A program made the position numbers and the translations under genes. DNA of 64,000 nt from an uncultured Caldisericota bacterium. Lineage in GTDB: Bacteria > Caldisericota > Caldisericia > Cryosericales > Cryosericaceae. Of this stretch, positions 9,003-17,078 are shown piece after piece. The notes under the pieces were generated by a model. The model worked only from the letters and a program-made list of their open reading frames with translations, had not been told where the DNA came from and searched no databases. The stretch is from contig CAIQIK010000042.1 of assembly GCA_903871855.1 (NCBI GenBank), positions 62,001-126,000 on the forward strand, in the 5' to 3' direction. Position 1 is the stretch's first letter. Each line of letters opens with the position of its first letter.

Positions 9003-9464
9003 ATGGCTGAAGAGCACCGCATCAAGCTAACTGAAGGCATCGTCGTCAAGATTGTTCCATTCGGAGCGTTCGTCAAGACAGACACTAATGAGGTAGGACT
9101 AGTCCACATTTCGGAAATCAGCGACACCTATGTCAAAGACGTCAACCAGTTCCTCAAGGAAGGGGACAAGGTCACCGTTCGTGTTATTGGCCGCAACAAG
9201 GATGGCAAGCTCAATCTCTCAATCAAGGCTGCCAAGATTGCCGGCGGTACCGAAGGAACACCTGTGGCTCCCGCCCCAGAAGGAAGCTCCCCCACGCGAG
9301 CTTCTGCGTCAAGTACACCGCCCGCCCGCCCTTCCTACGGCTCGCGCCCCTTCCGTGAAAAACCCGTGCTGAGCCCTTTCGATATGATGATGAAGCGGTA
9401 TCTGCAGGATTCACAAGAGTGGCAGGTCGACAAGAAGAAACGGACAGAGCGCAAGCGCGGATAG
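9003..9464 (+). CDS. S1 RNA-binding domain protein (YugI/GSP13-like)
   Basis: The N-terminal 75 residues form a complete S1 OB-fold: EGIVVKIVPFGAFVKTD, VGLVHISEISDTYVKDV, EGDKVTVRVIGRNKDGKLNLSIKAA. The remainder is low-complexity (Ala/Pro/Ser) and ends in a strongly basic tail rich in Lys and Arg, as in small ribosome-associated S1 proteins of the general-stress type. The ATG at 9003 is preferred over the GTG at 8991 because the GAGGTGA motif (8984-8990) would abut the GTG. A role in RNA or ribosome binding is inferred from the domain only. Confidence 0.85.
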   Translation: MAEEHRIKLTEGIVVKIVPFGAFVKTDTNEVGLVHISEISDTYVKDVNQFLKEGDKVTVRVIGRNKDGKLNLSIKAAKIAGGTEGTPVAPAPEGSSPTRASASSTPPARPSYGSRPFREKPVLSPFDMMMKRYLQDSQEWQVDKKKRTERKRG

Positions 9465-9482
9465 CGTCTCGCTTTTCCTGGC

Positions 9483-9511
9483 TTGACAAAGGCTGTCGCC
9501 TCTGCTACTAT
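9483..9511 (+). promoter_or_regulatory. Consensus promoter of tRNA-Met
   Basis: Perfect TTGACA (9483-9488), a 17-nt spacer and TACTAT (9506-9511). The predicted transcript would start about 17 nt upstream of the mature tRNA 5' end. Confidence 0.85.
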
Positions 9512-9534
9512 GTTCCAGTTTTCCAACCCCCTGT

Positions 9535-9611
9535 GGCGGCGTAGCTCAGTTGGTTAGAGCATTCGGCTCATACCCGGAGTGTCGAGGGTTCGAATCCCCC
9601 CGCCGCCACCA
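9535..9611 (+). tRNA. tRNA-Met (CAT anticodon), elongator type
   Basis: A full cloverleaf is visible: acceptor GGCGGCG pairs with CGCCGCC, the D-arm is GCTC/GAGC, the anticodon stem is TTCGG/CCGGA around loop CTCATAC with anticodon CAT, and the T-loop is TTCGAAT. The discriminator A and 3' CCA are encoded. G1-C72 is paired, which argues against an initiator tRNA. A CAT anticodon could also be tRNA-Ile2 (lysidine-modified by TilS), but the body resembles elongator Met. The T-stem has one A-C mismatch. Confidence 0.93.
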
Positions 9612-9735
9612 ATTCCTGTGTTATCTGTCTTTGCTCAGTAGCTGCGGCTGGCCTTCCCCGGGTCGTGGCGTGCACCTTCGTGACCGTTGTGTCGCAGCAT
9701 ACGACCAGAGCGTCGCTCTACTAATCCGCGAAATA

Positions 9736-9744
9736 TGCTAAAAT
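9736..9744 (+). promoter_or_regulatory. Extended -10 of SLH gene
   Basis: TG, one base, then TAAAAT (9739-9744), about 20 nt before the ATG at 9764. No convincing -35 is seen, which fits an extended -10 promoter and a very short leader carrying AGAGGTGGAG. Confidence 0.5.
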
Positions 9745-9763
9745 ATATGTAAGAGGTGGAGAC

Positions 9764-10759
9764 ATGCGACGATGGGTTGCCTTTGGCCTGACGGGACTTC
9801 TGGCGTTCTGCTTGGCTATTCCTGGGAAGGCGCTCTGCGCCGGCGGCGTGACTTCAACGGTGTCGACGGACAAAACCATCTATGCCCCCGGTGACACGGT
9901 CCATCTGACGTACCGGCTGACGAACAGCTTGTCTGAGGCGCTTACGCTGGAATTCACGTCGGGGCAGCGCTTCGACTTCACTATTTCCGGTGGTGGCATG
10001 TTCTTCCGCTGGTCGAAGGGTCGGTCGTTTGCCGATGTGATGGGCACCTTCTCAGTATCAGCAGGGGGGAGCTTTGTACAGGAGTCGAGCTGGAAGGTAC
10101 CGACCGATGCCCACGAAGGAGTATACACCGTAACGTTTTCCCTCGCTAGTCATACTGCACTATCCTCTTCTGCTTCAGCATCTTTCACTGTCAGCAGGTC
10201 CACCAACGTGTCTCCTGCTTTTCGGGATATCGCTGAGAGCTTCGCCCGCGCGTCTATTGAACGCTTGTCTTCCTTGGGGATTGTCACTGGCTATGCAGAC
10301 GGGCTGTTCAGGCCGGGCGGTTTCGTCACCCGCGCCGAAGGCGCTGTCCTCGCCGCTCGTGCCCGCAATCTCACGCCTGCTGGCGGAACGACGGTGAAGT
10401 GGCCAGACGTGACCCCGCACCATTGGGCGTACGCGCCTATCATGGCGCTTGCCGAGACGCTGGACGAGGCCTCGCTGACATGGGCAGGTCCGCGCTTCGA
10501 CCCGTCAAGACCGATGACGCGCATGCAATTCATTGTGTGCTTGATGGCGCCCACAGGGGATGTGGGGTCGCTTCAGCTGCCGTTTGCAGATGTAGTCGAA
10601 GGTGCGTTCGGCTGGCGTGAGGCGTCGACAGCATATGCTCGCAGTATCGCGGTCGGGACGTTGGAGTCGGGTATCAGAAAACTGCGGCCGGACGATGCGA
10701 TCACCCGGGCCGAGGCTGCAGTACTTGTTGACCGATTTTTGGCCGGGCACCAGGAGTAG
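9764..10759 (+). CDS. BsuPI-like domain fused to S-layer homology domains
   Basis: The 331-residue secreted protein has a signal peptide (MRRWVAFGLTGLLAFCLAIP, cleavage near ALC-AG). Residues about 28-145 form an Ig-like BsuPI (intracellular proteinase inhibitor) domain with YAPGDTVHLTYRLTN, FDFTISGGG and EGVYTVTFSL. From about residue 148 there are SLH repeats, the first with FRDIAESFARASIERLSSLGIV and GYADGLFRPGGFVTRAE, the others more diverged. SLH modules bind pyruvylated wall polymers, so the protein is probably anchored to the wall. Despite its name, the BsuPI fold is often a surface module rather than an inhibitor. The gene is monocistronic between a promoter and a strong hairpin. Confidence 0.85.
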   Translation: MRRWVAFGLTGLLAFCLAIPGKALCAGGVTSTVSTDKTIYAPGDTVHLTYRLTNSLSEALTLEFTSGQRFDFTISGGGMFFRWSKGRSFADVMGTFSVSAGGSFVQESSWKVPTDAHEGVYTVTFSLASHTALSSSASASFTVSRSTNVSPAFRDIAESFARASIERLSSLGIVTGYADGLFRPGGFVTRAEGAVLAARARNLTPAGGTTVKWPDVTPHHWAYAPIMALAETLDEASLTWAGPRFDPSRPMTRMQFIVCLMAPTGDVGSLQLPFADVVEGAFGWREASTAYARSIAVGTLESGIRKLRPDDAITRAEAAVLVDRFLAGHQE

Positions 10760-10782
10760 GGGGAGGTCCAGCCAATGCTAGA

Positions 10783-10813
10783 GAGTGTGGTTCAAATCCC
10801 ACCGTCGCCACCA
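10783..10813 (+). pseudogene. Possible 3' tRNA fragment
   Basis: About 30 nt resemble a tRNA 3' end: GTGTGG, TTCAAAT, CCCAC as a slightly damaged T-arm, then CGTCGCCACC-A like an acceptor strand plus CCA. No 5' half is present upstream. The match ends where a repeat (10815) begins. It may be a tRNA remnant left by an integration or deletion; with so short a stretch, chance similarity is not excluded. Confidence 0.4.
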
Positions 10814-10814
10814 C

Positions 10815-10849
10815 TGTAACATTCTCGGGACGGTTCCAAAGTGTAACAT
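10815..10849 (-). repeat. H2 repeat (uninterrupted copy)
   Basis: Read on the minus strand this is TGTTACACTTTGGAACC followed directly by GTCCCGAGAATGTTACA. Two other copies of this repeat (12936-13010 and 41104-41246) are interrupted by 36-bp-type units exactly at the GGAACC/GTCCC junction; this copy is uninterrupted. Confidence 0.8.
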
Positions 10850-10876
10850 ACTGGCGCCCATGGGCGCCAGTATGTT
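10845..10876. terminator. Bidirectional terminator, 16-bp perfect palindrome
   Basis: AACATACTGGCGCCCA is followed directly by its exact complement. TTTT completes it in the plus direction. It lies between the convergent SLH and pepF genes and should serve both. Confidence 0.75.
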
Positions 10877-10884
10877 TTGTGGCG

Positions 10885-12690
10885 CTACCTGCGCTCGGAC
10901 ACGAGCCTTTCAAGAGGTTCGACCCAGCGGGTGCGCATGAAGTCGAAACCCTTTTGCCAGAAGGCCTTGTCGTGCGGGTCAATGCCTGCGAGACCAAGGA
11001 TCTCGGCGGGGGTCATGGCACTGCCTGTCTCGAGGATGCGGTAGTAGACGGGCTTGAACTTATCGCCTTCTTCCAGATATTTCTGATACAACGACAGCAC
11101 GACGAGTTGCGCGAAGTTGTAAGCGTAGACATAGAAAGGCCACAGGAACATGTGCTGGACGATAGACCACTCCGTGTCGTAGTGTGGTGGGATGACGACG
11201 GAATCACCAAACATGCCCACCAGTTCCTCGTGATAGATGGAACTGAGCTCATTGGTGGACAGTTGATGGTCAGCGATGAGACCGTGCGTACGGGTCTCGA
11301 ACCGGTGGAACATGTTCTGACGAAATGTCGTGGCGAAGGCCGACTCCAGCTTGGAGCAGTAAAGCGCGATCTTCTCCTCGGGGTCCTTCATGCGACCCAG
11401 CAGGTAATCGGTGACGAGCATTTCGCCGAAGACCGACGCCACTTCGGCAAGTGGGAGAATAGGGTCGCGGTTGACCGCAGTCTGCTTGGCGGACAGCATA
11501 CCGTGCATGCCGTGTCCAAGTTCGTGTGCCATCGTCTCCACGTCGCGGCTGGTCCCGGTGAAGTTGAGCATGACCCACGGATGTGCGCCGGGGATATTGA
11601 AGGTGCAGAAGGCTCCACCCGTTTTGTTGGGCAGGGTGCGACCGTCGATCCAGTTCTTGTCGAAGAACTGCTGGATGATGTCGTGTGCCCGCTGGTCGAA
11701 CTTGGCATACGCGTCCAGGACGATGGTCCTGGAGTCGTTCCATGTATATCGGTGAGGCTTGGCGCTGATGGGCGCATAGATGTCTGCAAGTGTGAGCTTT
11801 TTGCTGTTCAGAAGGCGCGCCTTGAGGGTGTAGTAGCGCTGAACGATGTCGACGTTGTCTCTGGTGACGTCGGACAATGTGTTGACGACCTCCGCGTCCA
11901 GCTCGTTCTCCAGATTGCGCAAGCCCATCGGTTCGTCGACGTGGCGCAGCTCGCACTCGATTTGGTGGTCCTTGAGCAGGGTGTCGAAGGCGTTGGTGAT
12001 GACGAGGCTGTTCTCGGTGTATTTGCCGAAGTACTGCTTCATGGCACGTGCGCGCAGACGCGAATCGGTGTTTTCCCGCAGTGAGCGAATCTGTTCGCCA
12101 TTCATGACCTTGCGCTCACCATTCACGGTAACCGTGAACTTGAACGAACTCGTAAGCTCCTGGTAGATGCGCTGTATGGCCAGCTTGCCCGTCAGGTCAC
12201 GCTTGCTGAGCAGCATCTCTTCTTTCTCGCTGAGGAGATGCTCTCGGCGCTTGCGCAGGAACAGCAGATAGTGGCGGTAGTTGTCCAGCGCCTTGTCGGC
12301 AACAAGGTGCGCAAAAACAGCCTCGTCCATCTGGCCCAGTTCGATGGCGAAGAAGACGAGTGCGTTGGAGATGTCGCTGCCCAGTTCCTGGGCCTTCATG
12401 ACGAGACTTTTGGCGCCCTCGTCCAGGTTGTCGGTCGTGAGCATGAGTTCTGCATACTCACCAAGCCGGCCTGTTGCGGAACTGATGCGCTCTTCTTCGA
12501 CCATGAACTTCCTGAGCTCGGCCGGGGTAATCTTGCCGGCCGCAATCTTGCCGCGGTACTCCGCTGCGAGGGCGGTGGCATCCTTTCGCACCACTTTCAT
12601 GTCGCGTGTGATGTGTGGATCGTCAAGGCTCGCATACAGGGCACTCAGGTCCCAGATGATGTTTTCCGACCCAAGTTTTTCTGCTTTCAT
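10885..12690 (-). CDS. pepF: Oligoendopeptidase F (M3 family metallopeptidase)
   Basis: This 601-residue cytoplasmic Zn peptidase of the M3 family has the catalytic motif HELGHGMHG (HExxH with the usual GxxxH context) preceded by RDVETMA. The N-terminal part (WDLSALYASLDDPHITRDM) matches the PepF start. The frame continues upstream into repeat sequence to 12867, but the ATG at 12690 follows AAGGAGGAATTG and gives the family length. It degrades short peptides after proteolysis. It is monocistronic, with a promoter at 12728-12755. Confidence 0.93.
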   Translation of the reverse strand: MKAEKLGSENIIWDLSALYASLDDPHITRDMKVVRKDATALAAEYRGKIAAGKITPAELRKFMVEEERISSATGRLGEYAELMLTTDNLDEGAKSLVMKAQELGSDISNALVFFAIELGQMDEAVFAHLVADKALDNYRHYLLFLRKRREHLLSEKEEMLLSKRDLTGKLAIQRIYQELTSSFKFTVTVNGERKVMNGEQIRSLRENTDSRLRARAMKQYFGKYTENSLVITNAFDTLLKDHQIECELRHVDEPMGLRNLENELDAEVVNTLSDVTRDNVDIVQRYYTLKARLLNSKKLTLADIYAPISAKPHRYTWNDSRTIVLDAYAKFDQRAHDIIQQFFDKNWIDGRTLPNKTGGAFCTFNIPGAHPWVMLNFTGTSRDVETMAHELGHGMHGMLSAKQTAVNRDPILPLAEVASVFGEMLVTDYLLGRMKDPEEKIALYCSKLESAFATTFRQNMFHRFETRTHGLIADHQLSTNELSSIYHEELVGMFGDSVVIPPHYDTEWSIVQHMFLWPFYVYAYNFAQLVVLSLYQKYLEEGDKFKPVYYRILETGSAMTPAEILGLAGIDPHDKAFWQKGFDFMRTRWVEPLERLVSERR

Positions 12691-12727
12691 CAATTCCTCC
12701 TTGAGGGCATGGTTGTTCAGACACCAA

Positions 12728-12755
12728 ATGATACCACACAACACCGTGGTCTCAA
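12728..12755 (-). promoter_or_regulatory. Promoter of pepF
   Basis: On the minus strand: TTGAGA (12755-12750), a 16-nt spacer and TATCAT (12733-12728), about 40 nt before the ATG. Confidence 0.55.
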
Positions 12756-12786
12756 CTGCTCGGGTCCGTCGTTCTCTCTCTCTCCC

Positions 12787-12917
12787 CCCCGAGCCCTTTT
12801 GTCCAAGGCCCCCGAGCACTTTCTTCCAATGCGAGGGGCGTTTCTGAGGGGTGCTTCCCACGAGCATGTTGGTGCAATGGGAGTGGCGCTCTGCCGCGTC
12901 TGCGGGAATCCAGTCCT
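12787..12917 (+). repeat. 36-bp unit cluster B1 with nested insertion
   Basis: A first unit of the GCC/GGC type begins at 12787 and breaks after GGC at 12809. A complete 36-bp unit (GCA/TGC type, 12810-12845) follows, and then the missing 3' part of the first unit (GAGGGGTGCTTC) resumes at 12846. A CCAC/GTGG unit (about 12858-12893) comes next, then the right half of an H1-like repeat ending GCGGGAATCCAG. No gene is seen between 12691 and 13099; the whole gap is promoter and repeats. Confidence 0.85.
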
Positions 12918-12935
12918 TTTGCTGACGGGCGCTTC

Positions 12936-13010
12936 GAGAATGTTACAGTTTGGAACCCCCCGAGTATGTTAGTTCAATATGAGGGGTGCTTCCGTCCCGA
13001 GAATGTTACA
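12936..13010 (+). repeat. H2 repeat interrupted by one 36-bp unit
   Basis: GAGAATGTTACAGTTTGGAACC (in two pieces: 12936-12947 and its continuation to 12957), then a complete unit 12958-12993 with GTAT/ATAT inner stem, then GTCCCGAGAATGTTACA (12994-13010). Removing exactly 36 bp restores the H2 sequence found at 25129-25167, with no duplicated target bases. Confidence 0.85.
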
Positions 13011-13041
13011 GATGTTAGGTGGCGATAGGGCACAACGCGGC

Positions 13042-13047
13042 TATACT
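13042..13047 (+). promoter_or_regulatory. Possible -10 of murJ
   Basis: TATACT lies 53 nt before the GTG start, with no good -35 at standard spacing. If used, it rules out the upstream in-frame start at 13019. Confidence 0.3.
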
Positions 13048-13099
13048 GATGCAACGCGCGCAGACTGGACGTAGAGCCGAATCGAAGGGAGTATTGACT

Positions 13100-14662
13100 G
13101 TGGAAAATAATGCCAAAGTAACCTCAAGGGTTGACGTGAAACGACTCGAGAATACCCCGCGTCAAGCAGCATTCTGGAAGGTCTCGGGCTCATTTCTCTC
13201 AAAGCTGCTGGGGTTTCTGCGGGACGTTCTTGTGGCCAAGATCTTTGGTGCCACCTACATCGTGGACGTTGCCCAGCTGGTTGAGAATGTGCTCCTGAAC
13301 ATCGTCAGCTTCGTCACGTCTCCCATCTCGATTCCACTCGTTCCCGAGCTGACGCATGCCCGATTGGAGAGTGAACGCGACTACCGTGGCCTCCTGAGTT
13401 CCGTGTTCGGTTTGTTCTCGATTGTCGGGCTGGTCCTCTTTACGGCAGTCGCCGTCTTCCCGCGTGCGTTCGTGACGCTGTTCAGCGGCGGGTTTAAGAG
13501 TGCTGCCCTCGCGTACGCCGAGTACACCTATCGGTGGATGGCCGCCCTGTCAGTGATTATTGTCATCTCGGCGACTATGAAAACTGCACTGGCTGTCAAG
13601 AAGGACTTCATCCTCCTGTCGTTTGGCGATGTTCTCATGAACATGGCCGTCATCAGCGGGCTGCTGTTTGGGGCACGCCAGATGGAACTGCCTATCCTCA
13701 AGACCGGAGCGCAGCTCGTATCAGCGCTTACGCTGTGGGTATACTTCGCGATTCGTGAGAAGTGGTTCATCTTGCCGCGATATGGTCACTGGGACCCCAG
13801 GGTGAAGTCGCTGCTCAAGCAGGCTGCCCCCCTTTTTATCGGTTCGGCGACGGATATGCTGCTGACGCTGATCGACCGAACCATGGCTTCCTTCCTCCCT
13901 GAAGGGTCGATTGCTTCTCTGGGGTACGCTCAGAAGATCTTTCTGCTGCCACTCGGCGTCTGGGCGGTTCAGATCGCGGAGTCGTCGTATCCCTATATCG
14001 TCTCCGCATTTGCCGTCAGCGACGTTGGGAAAGGCTATCGACTAGCTCGTGGCGCCATCCAGCGTATCCTGTTCTTCACCCTGCCCGCGATGGCCGGTCT
14101 CCTGCTGCTTGCCCCGTCCATCGTCCGCATCATCTATCAGCGGGGAGCCTTCAGCGAAGCCAACACGGCTGTCGTAGCGCGCGTCTTGCAGGGATACATG
14201 GGGGTACTGCTGTTCAGTTCGGTCCAGTACATTGAGACCAGGCTCTTCTACGCCAGGCGCAATACCATGACGCCAATGTTCATCAGTGTCACCAGTCTGG
14301 GGATGAACGTCGGCCTCAACTACCTGCTTGGCTTCGTGTTCCATCTTGGCGCCTACGGGCTTGCCGTCGCCTCGTCTATCGCCGCCTTCGTGAGCATGGC
14401 GCTCATGTATCTTGTGTACCGGCACATGTACGGGGCAGTCGACTATGTTCTGATTCTCCGGGACGTCCTGAAGATTGGTGGAGGCACACTGATCATGGCT
14501 GCCGTCATTGTCGGCATACAGGCCCGGATCCATATCCTGCCACTCATCGCCATTGGTTTCGTCTCGTACATGATTGCTACGGCGCTCCTGCGGGAAGACG
14601 AGGCAATGGGCTACCTGGGGATTGGACGCAGACTCCTGGCGCACGCCTCCAGAAAGAGCTGA
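13100..14662 (+). CDS. murJ: Lipid II flippase MurJ (MviN)
   Basis: This 520-residue polytopic membrane protein of the MATE-like MVF family has the characteristic start SGSFLSKLLGFLRDVLVAKIFGA and the conserved RRxF-type region ETRLFYARRNTMTPM. About 14 transmembrane segments are evident. It flips lipid-linked peptidoglycan precursor to the outer face. The frame opens at 13019, but GTG at 13100 has AAGGGAG 8 nt upstream and better fits family length. It stands alone, preceded by a repeat cluster and followed by a 250-nt gap. Confidence 0.92.
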   Translation: MENNAKVTSRVDVKRLENTPRQAAFWKVSGSFLSKLLGFLRDVLVAKIFGATYIVDVAQLVENVLLNIVSFVTSPISIPLVPELTHARLESERDYRGLLSSVFGLFSIVGLVLFTAVAVFPRAFVTLFSGGFKSAALAYAEYTYRWMAALSVIIVISATMKTALAVKKDFILLSFGDVLMNMAVISGLLFGARQMELPILKTGAQLVSALTLWVYFAIREKWFILPRYGHWDPRVKSLLKQAAPLFIGSATDMLLTLIDRTMASFLPEGSIASLGYAQKIFLLPLGVWAVQIAESSYPYIVSAFAVSDVGKGYRLARGAIQRILFFTLPAMAGLLLLAPSIVRIIYQRGAFSEANTAVVARVLQGYMGVLLFSSVQYIETRLFYARRNTMTPMFISVTSLGMNVGLNYLLGFVFHLGAYGLAVASSIAAFVSMALMYLVYRHMYGAVDYVLILRDVLKIGGGTLIMAAVIVGIQARIHILPLIAIGFVSYMIATALLREDEAMGYLGIGRRLLAHASRKS

Positions 14663-14779
14663 TGCGCGTGTCGTGAGCACCGAGGCGCGCGCGTTCGCCG
14701 CTGGGGGCAGGCACACGAGTGGTTGTGCGGCTGTCGGGATAACTGCGCGTCGGCGCGTTGATCAGTACTCTGGTGGCCT

Positions 14780-14807
14780 TTGTGAGTCACATGGTTTTCG
14801 CTACACT
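14780..14807 (+). promoter_or_regulatory. Possible promoter of TPR-tilS-hpt-ftsH unit
   Basis: TTGTGA (14780-14785), a 16-nt spacer and TACACT (14802-14807). A transcript from here would have a leader of about 100 nt. The rest of the 14663-14912 gap shows no gene. Confidence 0.45.
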
Positions 14808-14912
14808 ACTAGGTAAGAGCGAAGCAGTCGGCTGCCGCAATCTGGCTCTGCGTACGGCTCAACAACCAATGCGCTTTCGTCAGTGGCACGCCGGAAAGGG
14901 AGAGAGGTTGAG

Positions 14913-15641
14913 ATGTTGCAAAGATCACGGGCTGCTGAACCAGCAATGATCGAGGAGTCCAGGGAGAACGAGGACGCCCGTCACTGTGCTTCATTAAATG
15001 CGTACGGCAGCTACCTGTATGGTCAGGGTAGATGGGAAGAGGCGCGTGCTGTCTTCGTCAAAGCCTCGGAGTTCCTGCCCGACGATGACCTGACGCGCAA
15101 GAACCTTGCGGTGGCCTCGAGTGCATGTGGCTTGAACGACGAAGCTGCCCGGATCTTCGCTGATCTGACTGCCAGGTTCCCGGGCGATGCATCTCTCCAC
15201 AACAGCTACGGTTTGGTGTTGCACAATGCCGGTCGCCTCGGGCAGGCCGGGATCGAGTTCGCTCGAGCAACTGAGCTTGCCCCAACCGAGTACATCTACT
15301 GGCATCATAAGGGGGCAAACGCTCTTGCCCAAAACAGGACATCCAGTGCGATAGCAGCGCTGGCCCGCGCCATCGCTCTCCCGGGTGCCACCCCTGTCTG
15401 CTACTACAATTTGGCAATGGCTCTGCGTGTGACGGGCGAGACGGAACGTGCCACGATGTTCCTGCAGAAGGCGATTGCGCTGCAACCGGATAACCCCAAA
15501 CTTCTGGTACGTTCGGCGAGAATCATGAACGGTTGGGGGAGACGTGCCATGGCCATCGAATGCTTGCAGGTGTTCGCTCGTTCAGGCGGGCGCAGTAACG
15601 ACGTCGAGCTCCTGCTCAGCGAACTGCTTGCTGCCGGCTGA
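14913..15641 (+). CDS. Tetratricopeptide-repeat protein
   Basis: The 242-residue protein, probably cytoplasmic, is built of about six TPR-like helix pairs (for example AYGSYLYGQGRWEEARAVF, NSYGLVLHNAGRLGQAGIEF, YNLAMALRVTGETERATMF). The start is taken at ATG 14913 behind AGAGAGGTTGAG; the frame opens earlier at 14883. No enzyme domain is present, so it is presumably a protein-interaction scaffold. The tilS gene begins 8 nt after its stop, so the two are co-transcribed. Its specific partner cannot be inferred. Confidence 0.8.
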   Translation: MLQRSRAAEPAMIEESRENEDARHCASLNAYGSYLYGQGRWEEARAVFVKASEFLPDDDLTRKNLAVASSACGLNDEAARIFADLTARFPGDASLHNSYGLVLHNAGRLGQAGIEFARATELAPTEYIYWHHKGANALAQNRTSSAIAALARAIALPGATPVCYYNLAMALRVTGETERATMFLQKAIALQPDNPKLLVRSARIMNGWGRRAMAIECLQVFARSGGRSNDVELLLSELLAAG

Positions 15642-15649
15642 TTGGACCC

Positions 15650-17047
15650 ATGCTCCAGGACGACGTCTGGTCATACTGCAGCTCCCTTAACCTGCTGACC
15701 CCTGGTACCCGGGTGGTTGTCGCCGTTTCAGGTGGGTCGGATTCGGTCGCACTGCTGCACCTCCTTTGCTCGCTGCGGGAAAGCCGTCATCTCGACGTGG
15801 TCTGCGCCCATTTCAACCATCAGCTCCGTGGTGCTGAGAGTGACGCGGACGAGGCGTTTGTGCGGGAATTGGCACGTTTACTGGACGTTCCATGCGAAAC
15901 AGGATCCGAAGATGTGAGCGTATATGCCTCCGAACACCATCTCAGCAGCGAAGAAGCGGCCCGGGAACTACGGCTTCGCTTTCTTCGGATAACCGCGCTC
16001 AAGACGGGAGCTGCGTGTATTGCCACGGCTCACACCCAGGACGACCAGACGGAAACGGTCCTGTTTCGACTTCTCAAAGGGACGGGCTTGCGGGGGATAT
16101 CGGGCATCGCGCCACGGATGGGGATGTTCGTTCACCCTCTGCTCGCAGTGTCAAAAGAAGAGCTTCAGGACTGGCTGCGGGCGCAGAGTTTCGCCTGGCG
16201 GGACGATTCTTCCAATGCGGACGTTCGGTACGAGAGGAACTTCATTCGCACGAGCGTGATCCCGCTGATTGAGACTCGGTTTCCTGTCGCTAAGACGGCC
16301 ATTGCGCGAACGGCGAACATGGCACGTGCCGCCTGTGAGCTATTTGAGCGACAGACCGAGCAGGTGACGGACAACATCGAGATCCTGGAAGCAGGCGATG
16401 GGAAACATCCAGGAGCGCTGCGCCTTGCCAGATCGGCCCTTGCGGGTCTTCCTGACCCCTTGCTGCAATATGCGCTGGAAGAGATTTTCGCCACGGCGGG
16501 CGTCGGTCCCAGCTTCGAGCGACTGACACGCAGTACCCAGGCTATACGGAACGGAAGGACGGGCATCCGCGTAACGCTGGATGACCGTGTGATGCTCGAG
16601 GTGGGTTACCAGCATGTCTATGTCTATGGAGCGGCATTTACCGTCCGCGTCCAGGGGCCAGTGGAGCTAGGGAGGTTTCCTGCAACAGTCGACTGGTTCC
16701 AGAAACGCCTGACCTTCGAGGAGAAGACGCCTGCGGACGTCCCGTCAGACTTGAGGGACATCGGGCCGAAGGAAGCGTGGTTCGACTTCGACGCATTGCG
16801 GTTGCCTCTCTCGGTACGCCATGCACGGCCTGGTGACCGCATGACGACGTTTGGGGGGCATACACGCAAGCTGCAAGACCTGTATGTCGACGCAAAGGTA
16901 GACCGTGTGCTCCGGGCGCGGAGGCCGGTGGTGTGCGATGCAGACGCCATCGTCTGGGTGCCTGCCCTTGCTCGCAGCGCCGCAGGAGCGGTGACATCGG
17001 TGTCGCATCGTCTCCTGCGCATTGTATACTATAGTTCACAGTGCTAA
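15650..17047 (+). CDS. tilS: tRNA(Ile)-lysidine synthetase
   Basis: An N-type ATP pyrophosphatase with PP-loop SGGSDS at residues 27-32, followed by HFNHQLRGAESDADEAFV and HTQDDQTETVLFRLLKGTGLRG, all diagnostic of TilS. The 465-residue length includes the C-terminal substrate-binding domains. It converts C34 of tRNA-Ile2 (CAU) to lysidine, so that AUA is read as Ile. It lies between a TPR gene and hpt; tilS-hpt-ftsH is a classic conserved order in Gram-positive and deep-branching bacteria. Its 3' end contains a possible promoter for hpt. Confidence 0.95.
   Translation: MLQDDVWSYCSSLNLLTPGTRVVVAVSGGSDSVALLHLLCSLRESRHLDVVCAHFNHQLRGAESDADEAFVRELARLLDVPCETGSEDVSVYASEHHLSSEEAARELRLRFLRITALKTGAACIATAHTQDDQTETVLFRLLKGTGLRGISGIAPRMGMFVHPLLAVSKEELQDWLRAQSFAWRDDSSNADVRYERNFIRTSVIPLIETRFPVAKTAIARTANMARAACELFERQTEQVTDNIEILEAGDGKHPGALRLARSALAGLPDPLLQYALEEIFATAGVGPSFERLTRSTQAIRNGRTGIRVTLDDRVMLEVGYQHVYVYGAAFTVRVQGPVELGRFPATVDWFQKRLTFEEKTPADVPSDLRDIGPKEAWFDFDALRLPLSVRHARPGDRMTTFGGHTRKLQDLYVDAKVDRVLRARRPVVCDADAIVWVPALARSAAGAVTSVSHRLLRIVYYSSQC
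17025..17030 (+). promoter_or_regulatory. Possible internal -10 for hpt-ftsH
   Basis: TATACT, preceded by TTG, lies within the last codons of tilS and 49 nt before the hpt start. The -35 is weak. Confidence 0.35.
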
Positions 17048-17078
17048 GTTGTCTCGTCATGGGAGTGGGGTAGAATAC

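Noticed and set aside
9550-9741. Small 63-residue reading frame
   Set aside because: It runs through the tRNA-Met gene and has no ribosome site.
10815-10849. Insertion-sequence terminal repeat
   Set aside because: H2 starts with TGTAACA-like ends, but no transposase gene lies between any two copies in the window, so an IS is not supported.
10879-12084. Long open frame antisense to pepF (401 codons)
   Set aside because: It is the shadow of pepF; the pepF frame has family motifs and a ribosome site, the shadow has neither.
8194-13010. CRISPR array in the repeat-rich gaps
   Set aside because: The repeats are hairpins of 36 bp nested in each other, without regularly sized unique spacers and with no cas genes in the window.
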